DNA of 42,747 nt from Ruminococcus sp. (GTDB taxonomy: Bacteria; Bacillota; Clostridia; Oscillospirales; Acutalibacteraceae), in NCBI GenBank assembly GCA_017416065.1, contig JAFQDM010000001.1, positions 1 to 42,747 on the forward strand, read 5' to 3'. This document shows positions 15,579-25,300 of the stretch, piece by piece. Numbering within the stretch: position 1 is the stretch's first letter; every line of letters starts with the position of its first letter. The notes under the pieces are model-generated. The model did not search any database. It worked only from the letters and a program-made list of their open reading frames with translations, and had not been told where the DNA came from. The position numbers and the translations under genes are program-made.

Positions 15579-16862
15579 ATGAAGCACACAAGCTTTTTAA
15601 GTGCAAAGAGTGACCTTGAGAGTCCGCTGCTTCGCTACAGCGGTGCTCAGGCGGCAGGGGGAAGACGCCCTGCTCCTGCAGGCAGAAGCTCAGGCACTAA
15701 ATCCGGCGGCAACAGAAGGCAAAGCCGCAAAGCACCGGGGCTCTTTTACAGTGGTCTGGGTATTGATATGCCGTTTCTGATTATGGTGCTGGTGCTTCTT
15801 GTTATCGGAATTCTGATGATGTTCTCTGCAAGCTACCCTGTGGCATATGCAGAGGAGGACGGAGACAGCTACTACTACCTTAAAAGACAGCTTCTCTTTG
15901 CCGTAACAGGTGTGGCTCTGATGATATTTACATCCTTTATCAATTACCACACCTACTACAGATTTGCAAAGATTCTGCTGGCGATTTCTTTTATAGGTCT
16001 GATTCTCGTTTTGCTGATGCCCTCCTCAACGGGTATCCGCAGGTGGATATATCTGGGCTCAACTCCCTTTCAGGTATCGGAGCTCTCAAAATTCTGCGTA
16101 ATAGTTTTTATGGCATATATTGCCACTAAAAATGCAGACAAGATGAAGTACATAAAATACAGCTTTCTGCCGGGTGCGGCAGTGTTTGTAGGCACTGCGG
16201 CTCTGCTTCTGGCTGAGCCTCACTACTCCTGTATTGTAATTATGTTCTTTCTTGTGCTTATAATGCTTTATTTAGGCGGTATGCCCGGCAAATACTTCCT
16301 TGTTATCTTTGGCGGTGCGGCGGTTGCCTTCCTCATTGCCTGGTCAACGGGTATCCTGGGCTATGCTATGACCCGAATGGACGGCTGGGGTCAGGCTCTT
16401 ATCTACACTACGGACGAAATGTGGCAGACCACCTGGCAGACAAGAAACTCCCTCTATGCCATTGGCTCAGGAGGACTCACAGGCTTGGGACTTGGAAACT
16501 CCAGACAGAAGTACCTCTATCTGCCCGAGCCTCAGAATGACTTTGTGTTTGCCATTGTGTGCGAGGAGCTGGGCTTTATAGGCGCAGTTGCAATTCTGGC
16601 GCTGTTTGCTTTGCTTGTGTGGAGGGGTATCTACGTTTCTCAGCGTGCAGGCACCACCTTCGGCAAGCTTTTGGGATGCGGAATCTCTGCTCAGCTGGGA
16701 CTTCAGGTCATCCTCAACATTCTGGTTATCACAGACTGGCTCCCCAACACGGGTATCTCTCTGCCTTTCTTCAGCTACGGAGGTACTTCCCTGTGGATGA
16801 TGCTCATTCAGATGGGCGTTGTGCTGGCGGTGTCCCGTACCTCAAAAATGGAAAAGATATAA
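15579..16862 (+). CDS. ftsW: SEDS-family lipid-II polymerase FtsW
   Basis: 427 aa. A basic, Gly/Arg/Ser-rich cytoplasmic tail (about 1-60, GGRRPAPAGRSSGTKSGG) precedes about ten membrane helices. SEDS motifs include STGIRRWIYLGSTPFQVSEL, SGGLTGLGLGNSRQKY, PEPQNDFVFAIVCEELG (with the conserved Asp of the catalytic loop) and NTGISLPFFSYGGTS. SEDS proteins polymerise glycan strands from lipid II with a class B PBP, here probably the 11805 product. ATG 15579 is chosen because AGGAGGG (15567-15573) lies 5 nt upstream; an upstream ATG at 15543 has no such site. FtsW is preferred over RodA because of the cluster. Confidence 0.9.
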   Translation: MKHTSFLSAKSDLESPLLRYSGAQAAGGRRPAPAGRSSGTKSGGNRRQSRKAPGLFYSGLGIDMPFLIMVLVLLVIGILMMFSASYPVAYAEEDGDSYYYLKRQLLFAVTGVALMIFTSFINYHTYYRFAKILLAISFIGLILVLLMPSSTGIRRWIYLGSTPFQVSELSKFCVIVFMAYIATKNADKMKYIKYSFLPGAAVFVGTAALLLAEPHYSCIVIMFFLVLIMLYLGGMPGKYFLVIFGGAAVAFLIAWSTGILGYAMTRMDGWGQALIYTTDEMWQTTWQTRNSLYAIGSGGLTGLGLGNSRQKYLYLPEPQNDFVFAIVCEELGFIGAVAILALFALLVWRGIYVSQRAGTTFGKLLGCGISAQLGLQVILNILVITDWLPNTGISLPFFSYGGTSLWMMLIQMGVVLAVSRTSKMEKI

Positions 16863-16876
16863 ACTCGGGTGATTCT

Positions 16877-17998
16877 ATGAAGATATTACTTGCAGGCGGA
16901 GGAACCGCCGGTCATATAAATCCTGCCATCGCCATTGCTCAGGCAATGAAAGAGCGCAACCCAAAGGCAGAGATACTTTTTGTGGGCAACGAGGGCGGAC
17001 TTGAACAGCGCCTGGTGCCTGATGCAGGCTTTCCGATAAAGTCTGTGTCCATACGTGGCTTTAAGAGAAGCCTCAGCCCCAAAGCGATCGCAGAAAATAT
17101 AGGCACGGTCTTTAAGGCTGTGAGCGCCTCAGGGGCGGCAAAGAAGATCATAAGAGATTTTGCTCCCGATATTTGTGTGGGCACAGGCGGCTACGTAAGC
17201 GGTCCCGTCATCCGTGCGGCTCAAAAAATGGGTATACCCACCGCTGTGCACGAGCAGAACGCCTTCCCGGGAGTTACCAATAAAATGCTTTCAAAAAAAG
17301 CAAAGATGGTTATGCTTGCTATGGACGCGGCAAAAAAACATTTCCCCGAGAATACAAGCTTTACCCTTACGGGCAACCCTGTTCGCGCTCAGATGGGAAA
17401 AACAGACAAAGAAAGCGCCAGGCGTGCTCTGGGGCTTGACCAAAGACCCGTGGTGCTCTCTTTTGGTGGCAGTATGGGTGCTCGCAAGATAAATGAAAAT
17501 ATGGCAAGCCTTATTGCCAGAAGCGGAAAAGACGGAAAATATCAGCACATCCATGCCTACGGCAAGTACGGTCTGTGGTTCCCTGATTTAGTAAGGGAAA
17601 AAGGCGCAGACCCTGAGAAATGCCAAAACCTTGACGTGCGAGAATACATAGATAATATGGACCTTTGCCTTGCGGCGGCAGATCTTGTTGTGTGCCGTTG
17701 CGGTGCAATAACTCTGACAGAGATACAGATCATGGGTAAGCCCTCTGTGCTGATCCCATCGCCCTATGTGGCAGAGAATCATCAGTATCACAACGCCATG
17801 GCGCTTGTTAATGAGCAGGCGGCTTCCGTTATTGAGGAAAAGGACCTGACGGAAGAAAGGCTCATAAGCGAGATAGACAGACTCCTCTCAGACCCAGAGC
17901 TGCTCTCAAGGTATGCTCACAACGCAGAGAAAATGGCAATCGTAGATGCTAACGAGAGAATCTGCCGGGTTTTAGAGCAAATACTCAAAGAAAAGTAA
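16877..17998 (+). CDS. murG: UDP-GlcNAc:lipid I N-acetylglucosaminyltransferase MurG
   Basis: 373 aa starting MKILLAGGGTAGHINPA, the conserved MurG glycine-rich loop. GTGGYVSGPVIRAAQ, HEQNAFPGVTNK, SFGGSMGARKINENM and GKPSVLIPSPYVAENHQYHN complete the GT28 signature. It adds GlcNAc to lipid I at the inner face of the membrane. A much longer reading frame extends upstream into ftsW in another frame; the start at 16877 is set by the family N-terminus and lies 14 nt after ftsW. The ribosome site GGGTGAT is moderate, consistent with coupling. Confidence 0.97.
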   Translation: MKILLAGGGTAGHINPAIAIAQAMKERNPKAEILFVGNEGGLEQRLVPDAGFPIKSVSIRGFKRSLSPKAIAENIGTVFKAVSASGAAKKIIRDFAPDICVGTGGYVSGPVIRAAQKMGIPTAVHEQNAFPGVTNKMLSKKAKMVMLAMDAAKKHFPENTSFTLTGNPVRAQMGKTDKESARRALGLDQRPVVLSFGGSMGARKINENMASLIARSGKDGKYQHIHAYGKYGLWFPDLVREKGADPEKCQNLDVREYIDNMDLCLAAADLVVCRCGAITLTEIQIMGKPSVLIPSPYVAENHQYHNAMALVNEQAASVIEEKDLTEERLISEIDRLLSDPELLSRYAHNAEKMAIVDANERICRVLEQILKEK

Positions 17999-18091
17999 AA
18001 TAAAAACGGCGCAACAGTCACATTAAGCATTCTGCCTGCATAGAATAAGGAGCAGTGAGCTTTATATTCTTAAGCGGAAAGGGTGTAGCGA

Positions 18092-19345
18092 GTGGCGAGG
18101 CTTCTGATAGAAGGATGCAAAAAGCTTGGTGGCGAGGTGAGGGTACAGGGCTCCAAAAACAGCACCCTGCCCATACTTGCGGCAACCGTGCTTACAAAGG
18201 ATGAAAACGTGCTGCATAACTGCCCGTGCCTTACAGACATAGATGCAGCTCTGAGGATACTCAGGTACTTAGGCTGCAAGGCTTCAAGAAGCGGCCATAC
18301 CCTTGTGGTGAATACTAAGGAACTTACAGGGGACAGCATCCCCGATTCTCTTATGAGGGAAATGCGAAGCTCCATAATCTTCCTTGGGGCGATTCTGGCT
18401 CGTACAGGCAGAGCAAGGCTGTATTTCCCCGGAGGCTGTGAGCTGGGACCCAGACCCATAGACCTGCATATGGATGCACTCAGAAAAATGGGAGCAGAGA
18501 TTACGGAGTGCCACGGAGAGATCAACTGTGTGGCCCGCAAAGGACTCAGAGGTGCAGCGATCGCTTTGTCTTTTCCCAGCGTGGGGGCAACAGAAAACAT
18601 TATGATTGCCGCCTGCCTTGCAAAGGGCACAACCACCATAACCAACGCGGCCAGAGAGCCTGAGATAGAGGACCTGGCGGACTACCTTAACAAATGCGGC
18701 GGATGCATCCACAACGCAGGAGAGGGAACCCTGGTTATTGAGGGAGTTGAGAGCTTGCACGGCACCTCTCACAGCATAATTCCTGACAGAATAGTTGCGG
18801 CAACTCTTATGTCTGCGGCGGCAGTTACCGGTTCGCAGATAGTGCTCAGGGATATCATTCCTGCTCATTTGGGAGCTATTATGCCTGCTTTTGAGGAAGC
18901 GGGCTGTAATATAAACATAAAAGAGGGTGTGATGGATTTTTCATCCCCTCAAAGGCTCAAAGCCTTCCGCAATGTGCGAACAACTCCGTATCCCGGATTT
19001 CCAACGGATGCCCAGGCACCCGTAATGGCTATGGCCACCCTTGCAAAGGGTACCACCGTCTTTGTTGAGACCGTGTTCGAGAGCAGATACAAGCACGTGG
19101 GAGAGTTCCTGCGGCTGGGAGCACAGGTGAAGGCAGAGGGCAGAGTTGCTGTTGTGGAGGGAGTGCAGAATCTGTACAGCTCCTCTCTGCAGGCTCAGGA
19201 CCTGCGCGGCTCGGCGGCCCTTGTTGTGGCGGCCTTGGCGGCACAGGGCAAAAGCGAGATCAATACCACAAAGTACCTGGAGAGAGGCTACGAGGATTTT
19301 GACGTGGTGCTCAGCACCTTGGGTGCAGAAATAAAGAAGATATAG
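18092..19345 (+). CDS. murA: UDP-N-acetylglucosamine 1-carboxyvinyltransferase MurA
   Basis: 417 aa with an EPSP-synthase-like two-domain fold. Lys22 in GSKNSTLPILAATVL and the fosfomycin-reactive Cys116 in FPGGCELGPRPIDLH mark an active enzyme. FPTDAQAPVMAMATLAKG and ESRYKHVGEFLRLGA are further MurA motifs. It starts the cytoplasmic peptidoglycan pathway by adding enolpyruvate from PEP to UDP-GlcNAc. Start GTG 18092 with AAAGGGTG at 18078-18085. The 93-nt gap after murG contains no clear terminator. Firmicutes often have two MurA paralogues; which one this is cannot be told here. Confidence 0.96.
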   Translation: MARLLIEGCKKLGGEVRVQGSKNSTLPILAATVLTKDENVLHNCPCLTDIDAALRILRYLGCKASRSGHTLVVNTKELTGDSIPDSLMREMRSSIIFLGAILARTGRARLYFPGGCELGPRPIDLHMDALRKMGAEITECHGEINCVARKGLRGAAIALSFPSVGATENIMIAACLAKGTTTITNAAREPEIEDLADYLNKCGGCIHNAGEGTLVIEGVESLHGTSHSIIPDRIVAATLMSAAAVTGSQIVLRDIIPAHLGAIMPAFEEAGCNINIKEGVMDFSSPQRLKAFRNVRTTPYPGFPTDAQAPVMAMATLAKGTTVFVETVFESRYKHVGEFLRLGAQVKAEGRVAVVEGVQNLYSSSLQAQDLRGSAALVVAALAAQGKSEINTTKYLERGYEDFDVVLSTLGAEIKKI

Positions 19346-19389
19346 TATAATACTTAATGTTCCACAGGAAGTGTAAAGGAGGTGTCTCT

Positions 19390-20769
19390 ATGGATGATAA
19401 AACTACTCAGATCCCGTCCCTTAAAGAATGGCAGGATCGCCGTACTGAGCGTTCGGCTCAGTCTCAGCGCACGGGCTCAATGCAGACAAAGGGTCAGATG
19501 AAGCGCAGTGCAAGCAGACAGCAGGCAAGCGACCGCACTACCCAAAACAGCAGAAGACAGCAGTCCTCAGGCGCAGATACTCAGCGTATACCTGCAAGCA
19601 GTCCCCAACGCAGGCAGGCAGAGGCAAAGGGCACTCAGCGCAGAAGCTCAGCTCCTGCACCCAAGACCTATGCCAGAGAGCGCAATGCAGGAGTACGTGC
19701 AGACTCAAGAGACACAAGAAGCACAAGAGCCCACAGCGCAGACTACGATGCTTCAAGAAGAACACAGCGTACACAGCAGGCTCAGAGAAGCCGAAATATG
19801 ACAGACAGAGGAGGAGAGGGCAGACCTGCCGGCTCCTCCCAAATAAGACCTCAGAGCAGGACAAGCTCTCAGCAGAGAGCTCCTCAAAGCAGAAAGCAAC
19901 CTCCCAAAAAGCCTGCAAGAAGACCCCTCAGCCCCCGTGCAAGAAAATTCAGGAGCATATGTGTTTCCGTGCTGATAGTGCTTGCGGTGCTTGCAGTAGG
20001 GGCGATCCTTTCTCTGACGGTGCTTTTTAAAACAGAGTCAATTAACGTAAAGGGCGCAGGAGCATATTCCAAGCAGGATATTGTGAGCGCCAGCGGACTT
20101 GTGCTGGGAGATAATATATTTACCTCTCCCAAATCCCGTGCAGAAGACAAAATAGAGAAAAAATTCCCCTACGTTGAAAAAGCAGAGGTTTACAGCGTAT
20201 TCCCCAATGGAATCAATATTGACATCACCCTTGCAGACCCTGCTTACGTTATAGAGGGCTTAGGCGGCTTCTACATTGTGAGCGATAAAGGTAAGGTGCT
20301 GGAAGTGTCTGCTACGGATGACGAGGCAGACGTTCCCGTTATTGAGGGAGTGCAGATAGAGGGCAAGCCTGCAGGGGAGTATGTGGAATATGACAGCGAG
20401 CTTGTAGGCACGGCGCTCACACAACTGTTTGAAGCTTTCAAGAAAATGGGAAGCGAGAAGATAACCGCCATCAATATTGAAGCTGACGGCGACACCTTCT
20501 CTATGAAGTACGTGTATGACGGCAGGATAGTTGTGTATATGGGTCTGCCTGAGCATATAGACTACAAGGTGCAGACAGCCCACACAATCATCAAGGAAAA
20601 GATAGATATAGGCGGCTCCATGATAGCAGGAGACCTGGACGTTTCACTTTGCTACGACACAATGAAGTCTTACTTTAATCAGTATACCTTGCTGTCGCCG
20701 CACGTGTCGGCAACGGAGCCTGCAACTGAGGAGACCACGCAGGAGGAAACTCAGGTGTACGCTTACTGA
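19390..20769 (+). CDS. ftsQ: FtsQ/DivIB division protein with very long disordered N-terminus
   Basis: 459 aa. Residues 1 to about 185 are low-complexity, rich in Gln, Arg, Ser and Thr (SRRQQSSGADTQRIP, RSTRAHSADYDASRR) and strongly basic. A transmembrane helix follows (about 189-213), then a POTRA domain (TESINVKGAGAYSKQDIVS) and the FtsQ beta domain (FPYVEKAEVYSVFPNGINID). The C-terminal tail is Thr/Glu-rich. FtsQ/DivIB links FtsL/DivIC to the divisome. ATG 19390 is chosen because the full AAAGGAGGTG (19375-19384) lies 5 nt upstream. The disordered tail is several times longer than in Bacillus DivIB. Confidence 0.88.
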   Translation: MDDKTTQIPSLKEWQDRRTERSAQSQRTGSMQTKGQMKRSASRQQASDRTTQNSRRQQSSGADTQRIPASSPQRRQAEAKGTQRRSSAPAPKTYARERNAGVRADSRDTRSTRAHSADYDASRRTQRTQQAQRSRNMTDRGGEGRPAGSSQIRPQSRTSSQQRAPQSRKQPPKKPARRPLSPRARKFRSICVSVLIVLAVLAVGAILSLTVLFKTESINVKGAGAYSKQDIVSASGLVLGDNIFTSPKSRAEDKIEKKFPYVEKAEVYSVFPNGINIDITLADPAYVIEGLGGFYIVSDKGKVLEVSATDDEADVPVIEGVQIEGKPAGEYVEYDSELVGTALTQLFEAFKKMGSEKITAINIEADGDTFSMKYVYDGRIVVYMGLPEHIDYKVQTAHTIIKEKIDIGGSMIAGDLDVSLCYDTMKSYFNQYTLLSPHVSATEPATEETTQEETQVYAY

Positions 20770-21019
20770 GCAGATGCATTTGCATATCTGTAAGATAAAT
20801 TTATTTTCTTTAATGCAAAAAAACACGGATAATTAAAGTTTGCAGGGGGATTTTATGTTAAAAACAGAAAAAATCCCGATTATTTTCAAAAAAATGTTGA
20901 AATTATACGCTGAATGTGTTACCTTATTATAAAGTGGATAATAGTGTGTAACTGTATCCACAGCATTCTCACAGCGTTTGGTTTAATCTTATATATAGGA
21001 ATTCAAGGAGGACAAGAAA
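20770..21019 (+). promoter_or_regulatory. AT-rich region upstream of ftsZ
   Basis: This 250-bp gap has no gene. GGGATTTT (20847-20854) and AAAATCCC (20870-20877) form an 8-bp inverted repeat that may terminate the upstream transcript, though no T-run follows directly. AT-rich -10-like blocks (TATTAT 20925, GATAAT 20937) lack a well-spaced -35, so I cannot place the ftsZ promoter. Confidence 0.4.
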
Positions 21020-22093
21020 ATGGCTTTTGAGTTAGAAAGAGAAGTTGTTGATTATTTACCCGTAATTAAGGTTATCGGTGTTGGCGGCGGCGGCGGAAAC
21101 GCAGTTAACCGCATGGTTAAGATGGAGGTTCGCAACGTTGAGTTCATCGCTGTTAACACAGACGAGCACGTTCTTCGTTTCTCCAAGGCTTCCCAGAAGA
21201 TCCAGATCGGCGAAAAGGTAACACGCGGCAAGGGCGCAGGCTCTCTGCCCGAGGTTGGCATGAAGGCCGCAGAGGAAAATAAAGAAGAGATCGCAGCTAT
21301 CCTTAAGGATACAGATATGGTATTCGTTACAGCCGGTATGGGCGGCGGCACAGGTACAGGCGCAGCTCCCGTGGTTGCTAAGATCGCAAAGGATATGGGC
21401 ATCCTCACAGTAGCAGTTGTTACCAAGCCCTTTGCATTTGAGGGAAAAAAGCGTATGGCTCAGGCTGAGCAGGGTATTGAGCAGCTTGCCGCTTGCGTAG
21501 ACTCCCTCATCGTTGTTCCCAATGAAAGACTCAAGTTCGTTTCTGAGCAGAGCATCACTCTCCAGAACGCATTCACAATTGCTGACGACGTACTTCGTCA
21601 GGGTGTGCAGAGCATCTCCGACCTTATCGTTGTTCCCGGTCTTGTTAACCTTGACTTTGCAGACGTAACCGCTATCATGAAGGATGCAGGCTACGCTCAC
21701 ATGGGCATTGGTAAGGCTTCAGGTAAGGACAAGGCAGTCGTTGCAGCAGATGCAGCTATCTCCAGCCCCCTGCTTGAGACCACAATCGACGGCGCACAGG
21801 GCGTTATCATCAACATCACAGCTTCTCCCGATGTAAGCCTTGATGATATCGACGTTGCTTCCACAATCATCTCTGAGAAGGCAGCAGAGGATGCAAACAT
21901 CATCTGGGGTGCTGTTGTAAACGAGGAGATGAAGGACGAGATCAGCGTAACAGTTATCGCAACAGGCTTCAGCTCTGACGGCAAGGCAAAGGCAGCAGCC
22001 AAGAAGGCAGCAGATGCAGAGCCCGCACAGGCAGAGAAGACTGAAGAGGAAGACGACAACTTCTACGACATTATGTCCATCTTCAACAAGTAA
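21020..22093 (+). CDS. ftsZ: Cell division protein FtsZ
   Basis: 357 aa. The tubulin-fold GTPase has [15 protein letters not shown], the signature [27 protein letters not shown] and the T7 loop [15 protein letters not shown]. The linker after the core is short (about 20 residues, Ala/Glu-rich), and the acidic tail ends [13 protein letters not shown] instead of the more common DIPxFLR type. FtsZ polymerises into the Z-ring that recruits the proteins encoded upstream. AAGGAGGACA gives a strong ribosome site. ftsA is not adjacent, so the membrane tether is not identified here. Confidence 0.99.
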   Translation: MAFELEREVVDYLPVIKVIGVGGGGGNAVNRMVKMEVRNVEFIAVNTDEHVLRFSKASQKIQIGEKVTRGKGAGSLPEVGMKAAEENKEEIAAILKDTDMVFVTAGMGGGTGTGAAPVVAKIAKDMGILTVAVVTKPFAFEGKKRMAQAEQGIEQLAACVDSLIVVPNERLKFVSEQSITLQNAFTIADDVLRQGVQSISDLIVVPGLVNLDFADVTAIMKDAGYAHMGIGKASGKDKAVVAADAAISSPLLETTIDGAQGVIINITASPDVSLDDIDVASTIISEKAAEDANIIWGAVVNEEMKDEISVTVIATGFSSDGKAKAAAKKAADAEPAQAEKTEEEDDNFYDIMSIFNK

Positions 22094-22113
22094 TTCAATA
22101 TTTGCACATTTTG

Positions 22114-22147
22114 CGGAGCATACCATTTCGGTGTGCTCCGTTTTTCT
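22114..22147 (+). terminator. Intrinsic terminator after ftsZ
   Basis: CGGAGCATACC (22114-22124) pairs with GGTGTGCTCCG (22130-22140, one G-U), loop ATTTC, then TTTTTCTTCT. Confidence 0.92.
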
Positions 22148-22222
22148 TCTCTCTTTTATTAAGAAAAATGAGAGCTGTTGCAGTAAGTTGTTCTGAAAAA
22201 ATATTTATTGTGTTAAATTATA

Positions 22223-22251
22223 TTGATTTGGAATCATCGTAGTGATATAAT
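22223..22251 (+). promoter_or_regulatory. Promoter of the large LRR-dockerin gene
   Basis: TTGATT (22223-22228), 17-bp spacer, TATAAT (22246-22251). Confidence 0.75.
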
Positions 22252-22306
22252 AAAGCAATAGCACGAGTGATTATAGGTGCTCATTAATTTCTTAGGAGGA
22301 ATACAT

Positions 22307-25300
22307 ATGAAAAACCACATTTGCAAACGAATTGTGCTTTGTATTTTTGCTTTGGTAGCCATGTGTATGGTGCTGTTGCTTATGCCTGTTTCAGCAGAGA
22401 CTGTAGGCGACTACACCTTTGTTGTTTCCGGCAAAGAGGCAACTATCACAGACGTTAAAGCAGACATAAGCGGTAAAGTCGTTATCCCCAAGACACTTAA
22501 CGGAAGTACCGTTGTGGCTATCGGCGATGGCGCTTTTCAGGATTGTACAAAGATGACTGAGGTAGTTATTCCCGATACAGTCGAAACAATCGGCAGACAT
22601 GCATTTTATAACTGCGATTCACTTACAGAGGTTGTAATTCCCGACAGCGTTACAACTATTACAGACCCTGAATACAATTCAAGTGCAGGCACCTTTGATA
22701 ACTGTGACTACCTTGAAAAAGTAACCATCGGTGACGGACTTACTAAGCTTCCCCATAAGCTGTTTTATAACTGCCCCAATCTTGAGAGTGTGGAGTTTGG
22801 AGCAAACATTAAGAACATGAATGGTTGTGTGTTTGAAAACTGCACATCCCTTGAAACCGTTGTTTTTAATAAAAAGCTCACAGAAATTCAGTGGCGTGCT
22901 TTTATGAACTGTACTGCACTTAAGGATATAACAGTTCCCGACAGCGTGAAGATCATCGGCGAATCCGCCTTTGAAGGATGTACCGGTCTTGAAACTCTTG
23001 ACCTTGGCGAAGGTGTTGAGGAAATCGGCAGATATGCATTCTATAACTGCGATTCACTTACAGAGGTTGTAATTCCCGACAGCGTTACTACTATTGCAGA
23101 TCCTGAATATAATTCAAGTGCAGGTACCTTTGATAACTGTGACTACCTTGAAAAAGTAACCATCGGTGACGGGCTTACTAAGCTTCCCCATAAGCTGTTT
23201 TATAACTGTCCCAATCTTGAGCGTGTAGAGTTTGGAGCAAACATCAAGAATATGAATGGTAGTGTGTTTGAAAACTGTACATCCCTTGAAACCGTTATTT
23301 TTAATAAAAACCTTACAGAAATCCAGTCACGTGCTTTTATGAACTGTACTGCACTTAAAGATATAACAGTTCCCGACAGCGTGAAGATCATCGGCGAGTC
23401 TGCCTTTGAAGAGTGTACAAACCTTAGTACTCTTGACCTTGGCGAGGGCGTTGAGCAGATCGGCAGATACGCATTCTATAACTGCGATTCACTTACAGAG
23501 GTTGTAATTCCCGACAGCGTTACATCTATTGCAGAGCCTGAGTATAGTTCAAGTGCAGGTACCTTTGATAACTGTGAATACCTGAAAAAAGTAACTATCG
23601 GTGATGGACTTACTCATATTCCCCGCAAAATGTTTTACAACTGTCCTAACCTGGAGAGCATAGAGTTTGGTGCAAACATCAAGACCATGAATGGTTGTGT
23701 GTTTGAAAACTGTACGTCTCTTGAAACGGTTACTTTTAACGATGCTCTTAAGGAAATCGGAGCACGAGCTTTCTTTAAGTGTACTGCACTTAAAGATATA
23801 ATTATTCCTGACAGCGTAGAAAAAATCGGCGAGTCTGCCCTTGAAGAGTGTACAAACCTTAGTACTCTTGACCTTGGCAAAGGTGTTGAGGAGATCGGCA
23901 GATATGCATTCTATAACTGCGATTCACTTACAGAGGTTACGATTCCCGACAGCGTTATATCTATTGCAGAGCCTGAGTATAGTTCAAGTGCAGGTACCTT
24001 TGATAACTGTGAATACCTGGAAAAAGTAACCATCGGTGACGGACTTACTCATATTCCCCGCAAAATGTTTTATAACTGTCCTAACCTTGAGAGCATAGAG
24101 TTTGGTGCAAACATCAAGACCATGAATGGTTGTGTGTTTGAAAACTGTACATCGCTGAAAACAGTTACTTTCAACAAAAAACTTACAGAAATTGGGGCAA
24201 GAACCTTCTTTAAGTGTACCGCACTTGAGGAGATAGTAATTCCCGACAGCGTAGAAAAAATCGGCGAGTCTGCCCTTGAAGAGTGTACAAATCTTAAAAC
24301 CCTTGACCTTGGAAAAGGTGTTGAGGAGATCGGCAGATATGCATTCTATAACTGCGATTCACTTACAGAGGTTACCATTCCCGACAGCGTTACATCCATT
24401 GCAGAGCCTGAATATAATTCAAGTGCAGGTACCTTTGATAACTGTGAGCTTTTGGAAAAGGTAACCATCGGCGACGGACTCACTCATATTCCCCGCAAAA
24501 TGTTTTATAACTGTCCCAACCTTGAGAGCGTAGAGTTTGGTGCAAGCATCAAGACTATGAATGGTTGTGTGTTTGAAAACTGTACATCACTTGAAACTGT
24601 TGTTCTTAACGATGCTCTCAGAGAAATCGGAGCAAGAACTTTCTTTAAGTGCACATCACTTAAAAAGCTGACACTTCCCGACAGCGTAGAAAAAATCGGC
24701 GAGTCTGCTTTTGAGGAGTGTACAAATCTTAAAGATCTTAACCTTGGCGAAGGGGTTGAGGAGATCGGCAGATATGCATTCTATAATTGCTCATCTCTTG
24801 AGGACCTGATTTTCCCTGACACACTTATATCTATTGCAAGTCCTGAGTATAACAGCAGTGCCGGTGTGGCTGAAAACTGTACTTCTGTTACAACAGCAGT
24901 ACTGGGCAAGGAATTGAAAGAAGTTCCCAGAAAGTCCTTTAATAAATGTAGTTCCCTTGAGAAGGTATACTTTGCAAAAGATGAGTTGCGTAAAATCCTC
25001 AGCTATGCTTTTGCTGACTGTACATCTGTAACAGATGTGTACTACTCCGGTACTGAAGCAGAGTGGGAGGAGGTTATCATCGAAGAGGGTAATGATGCAA
25101 TTCTCGGTGCAACAATGCACTTTGAAACAGAATATATCAGAGAGACAGAGCCCACAGAGCCTGATACAAAACCCACAGAGCCTGAGACAGATCCCACAGG
25201 ACCTACAGAAGAGCCTACCGTAGATGTTACTATTGTAGGAGATTATGATGCAGAATTGTTGATTTCAGTTATTACTAACAGCGAGGAGATCAAACCTGTA

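Noticed and set aside
16559-16876. N-terminal extension of MurG by 106 residues inside ftsW
   Set aside because: Out-of-frame overlap with the conserved end of FtsW; MurG proteins begin at MKILLAGGGT.
22592-24766. CRISPR-like array
   Set aside because: Repeats are 435 bp, contiguous and in coding frame; there are no spacers and no cas genes.
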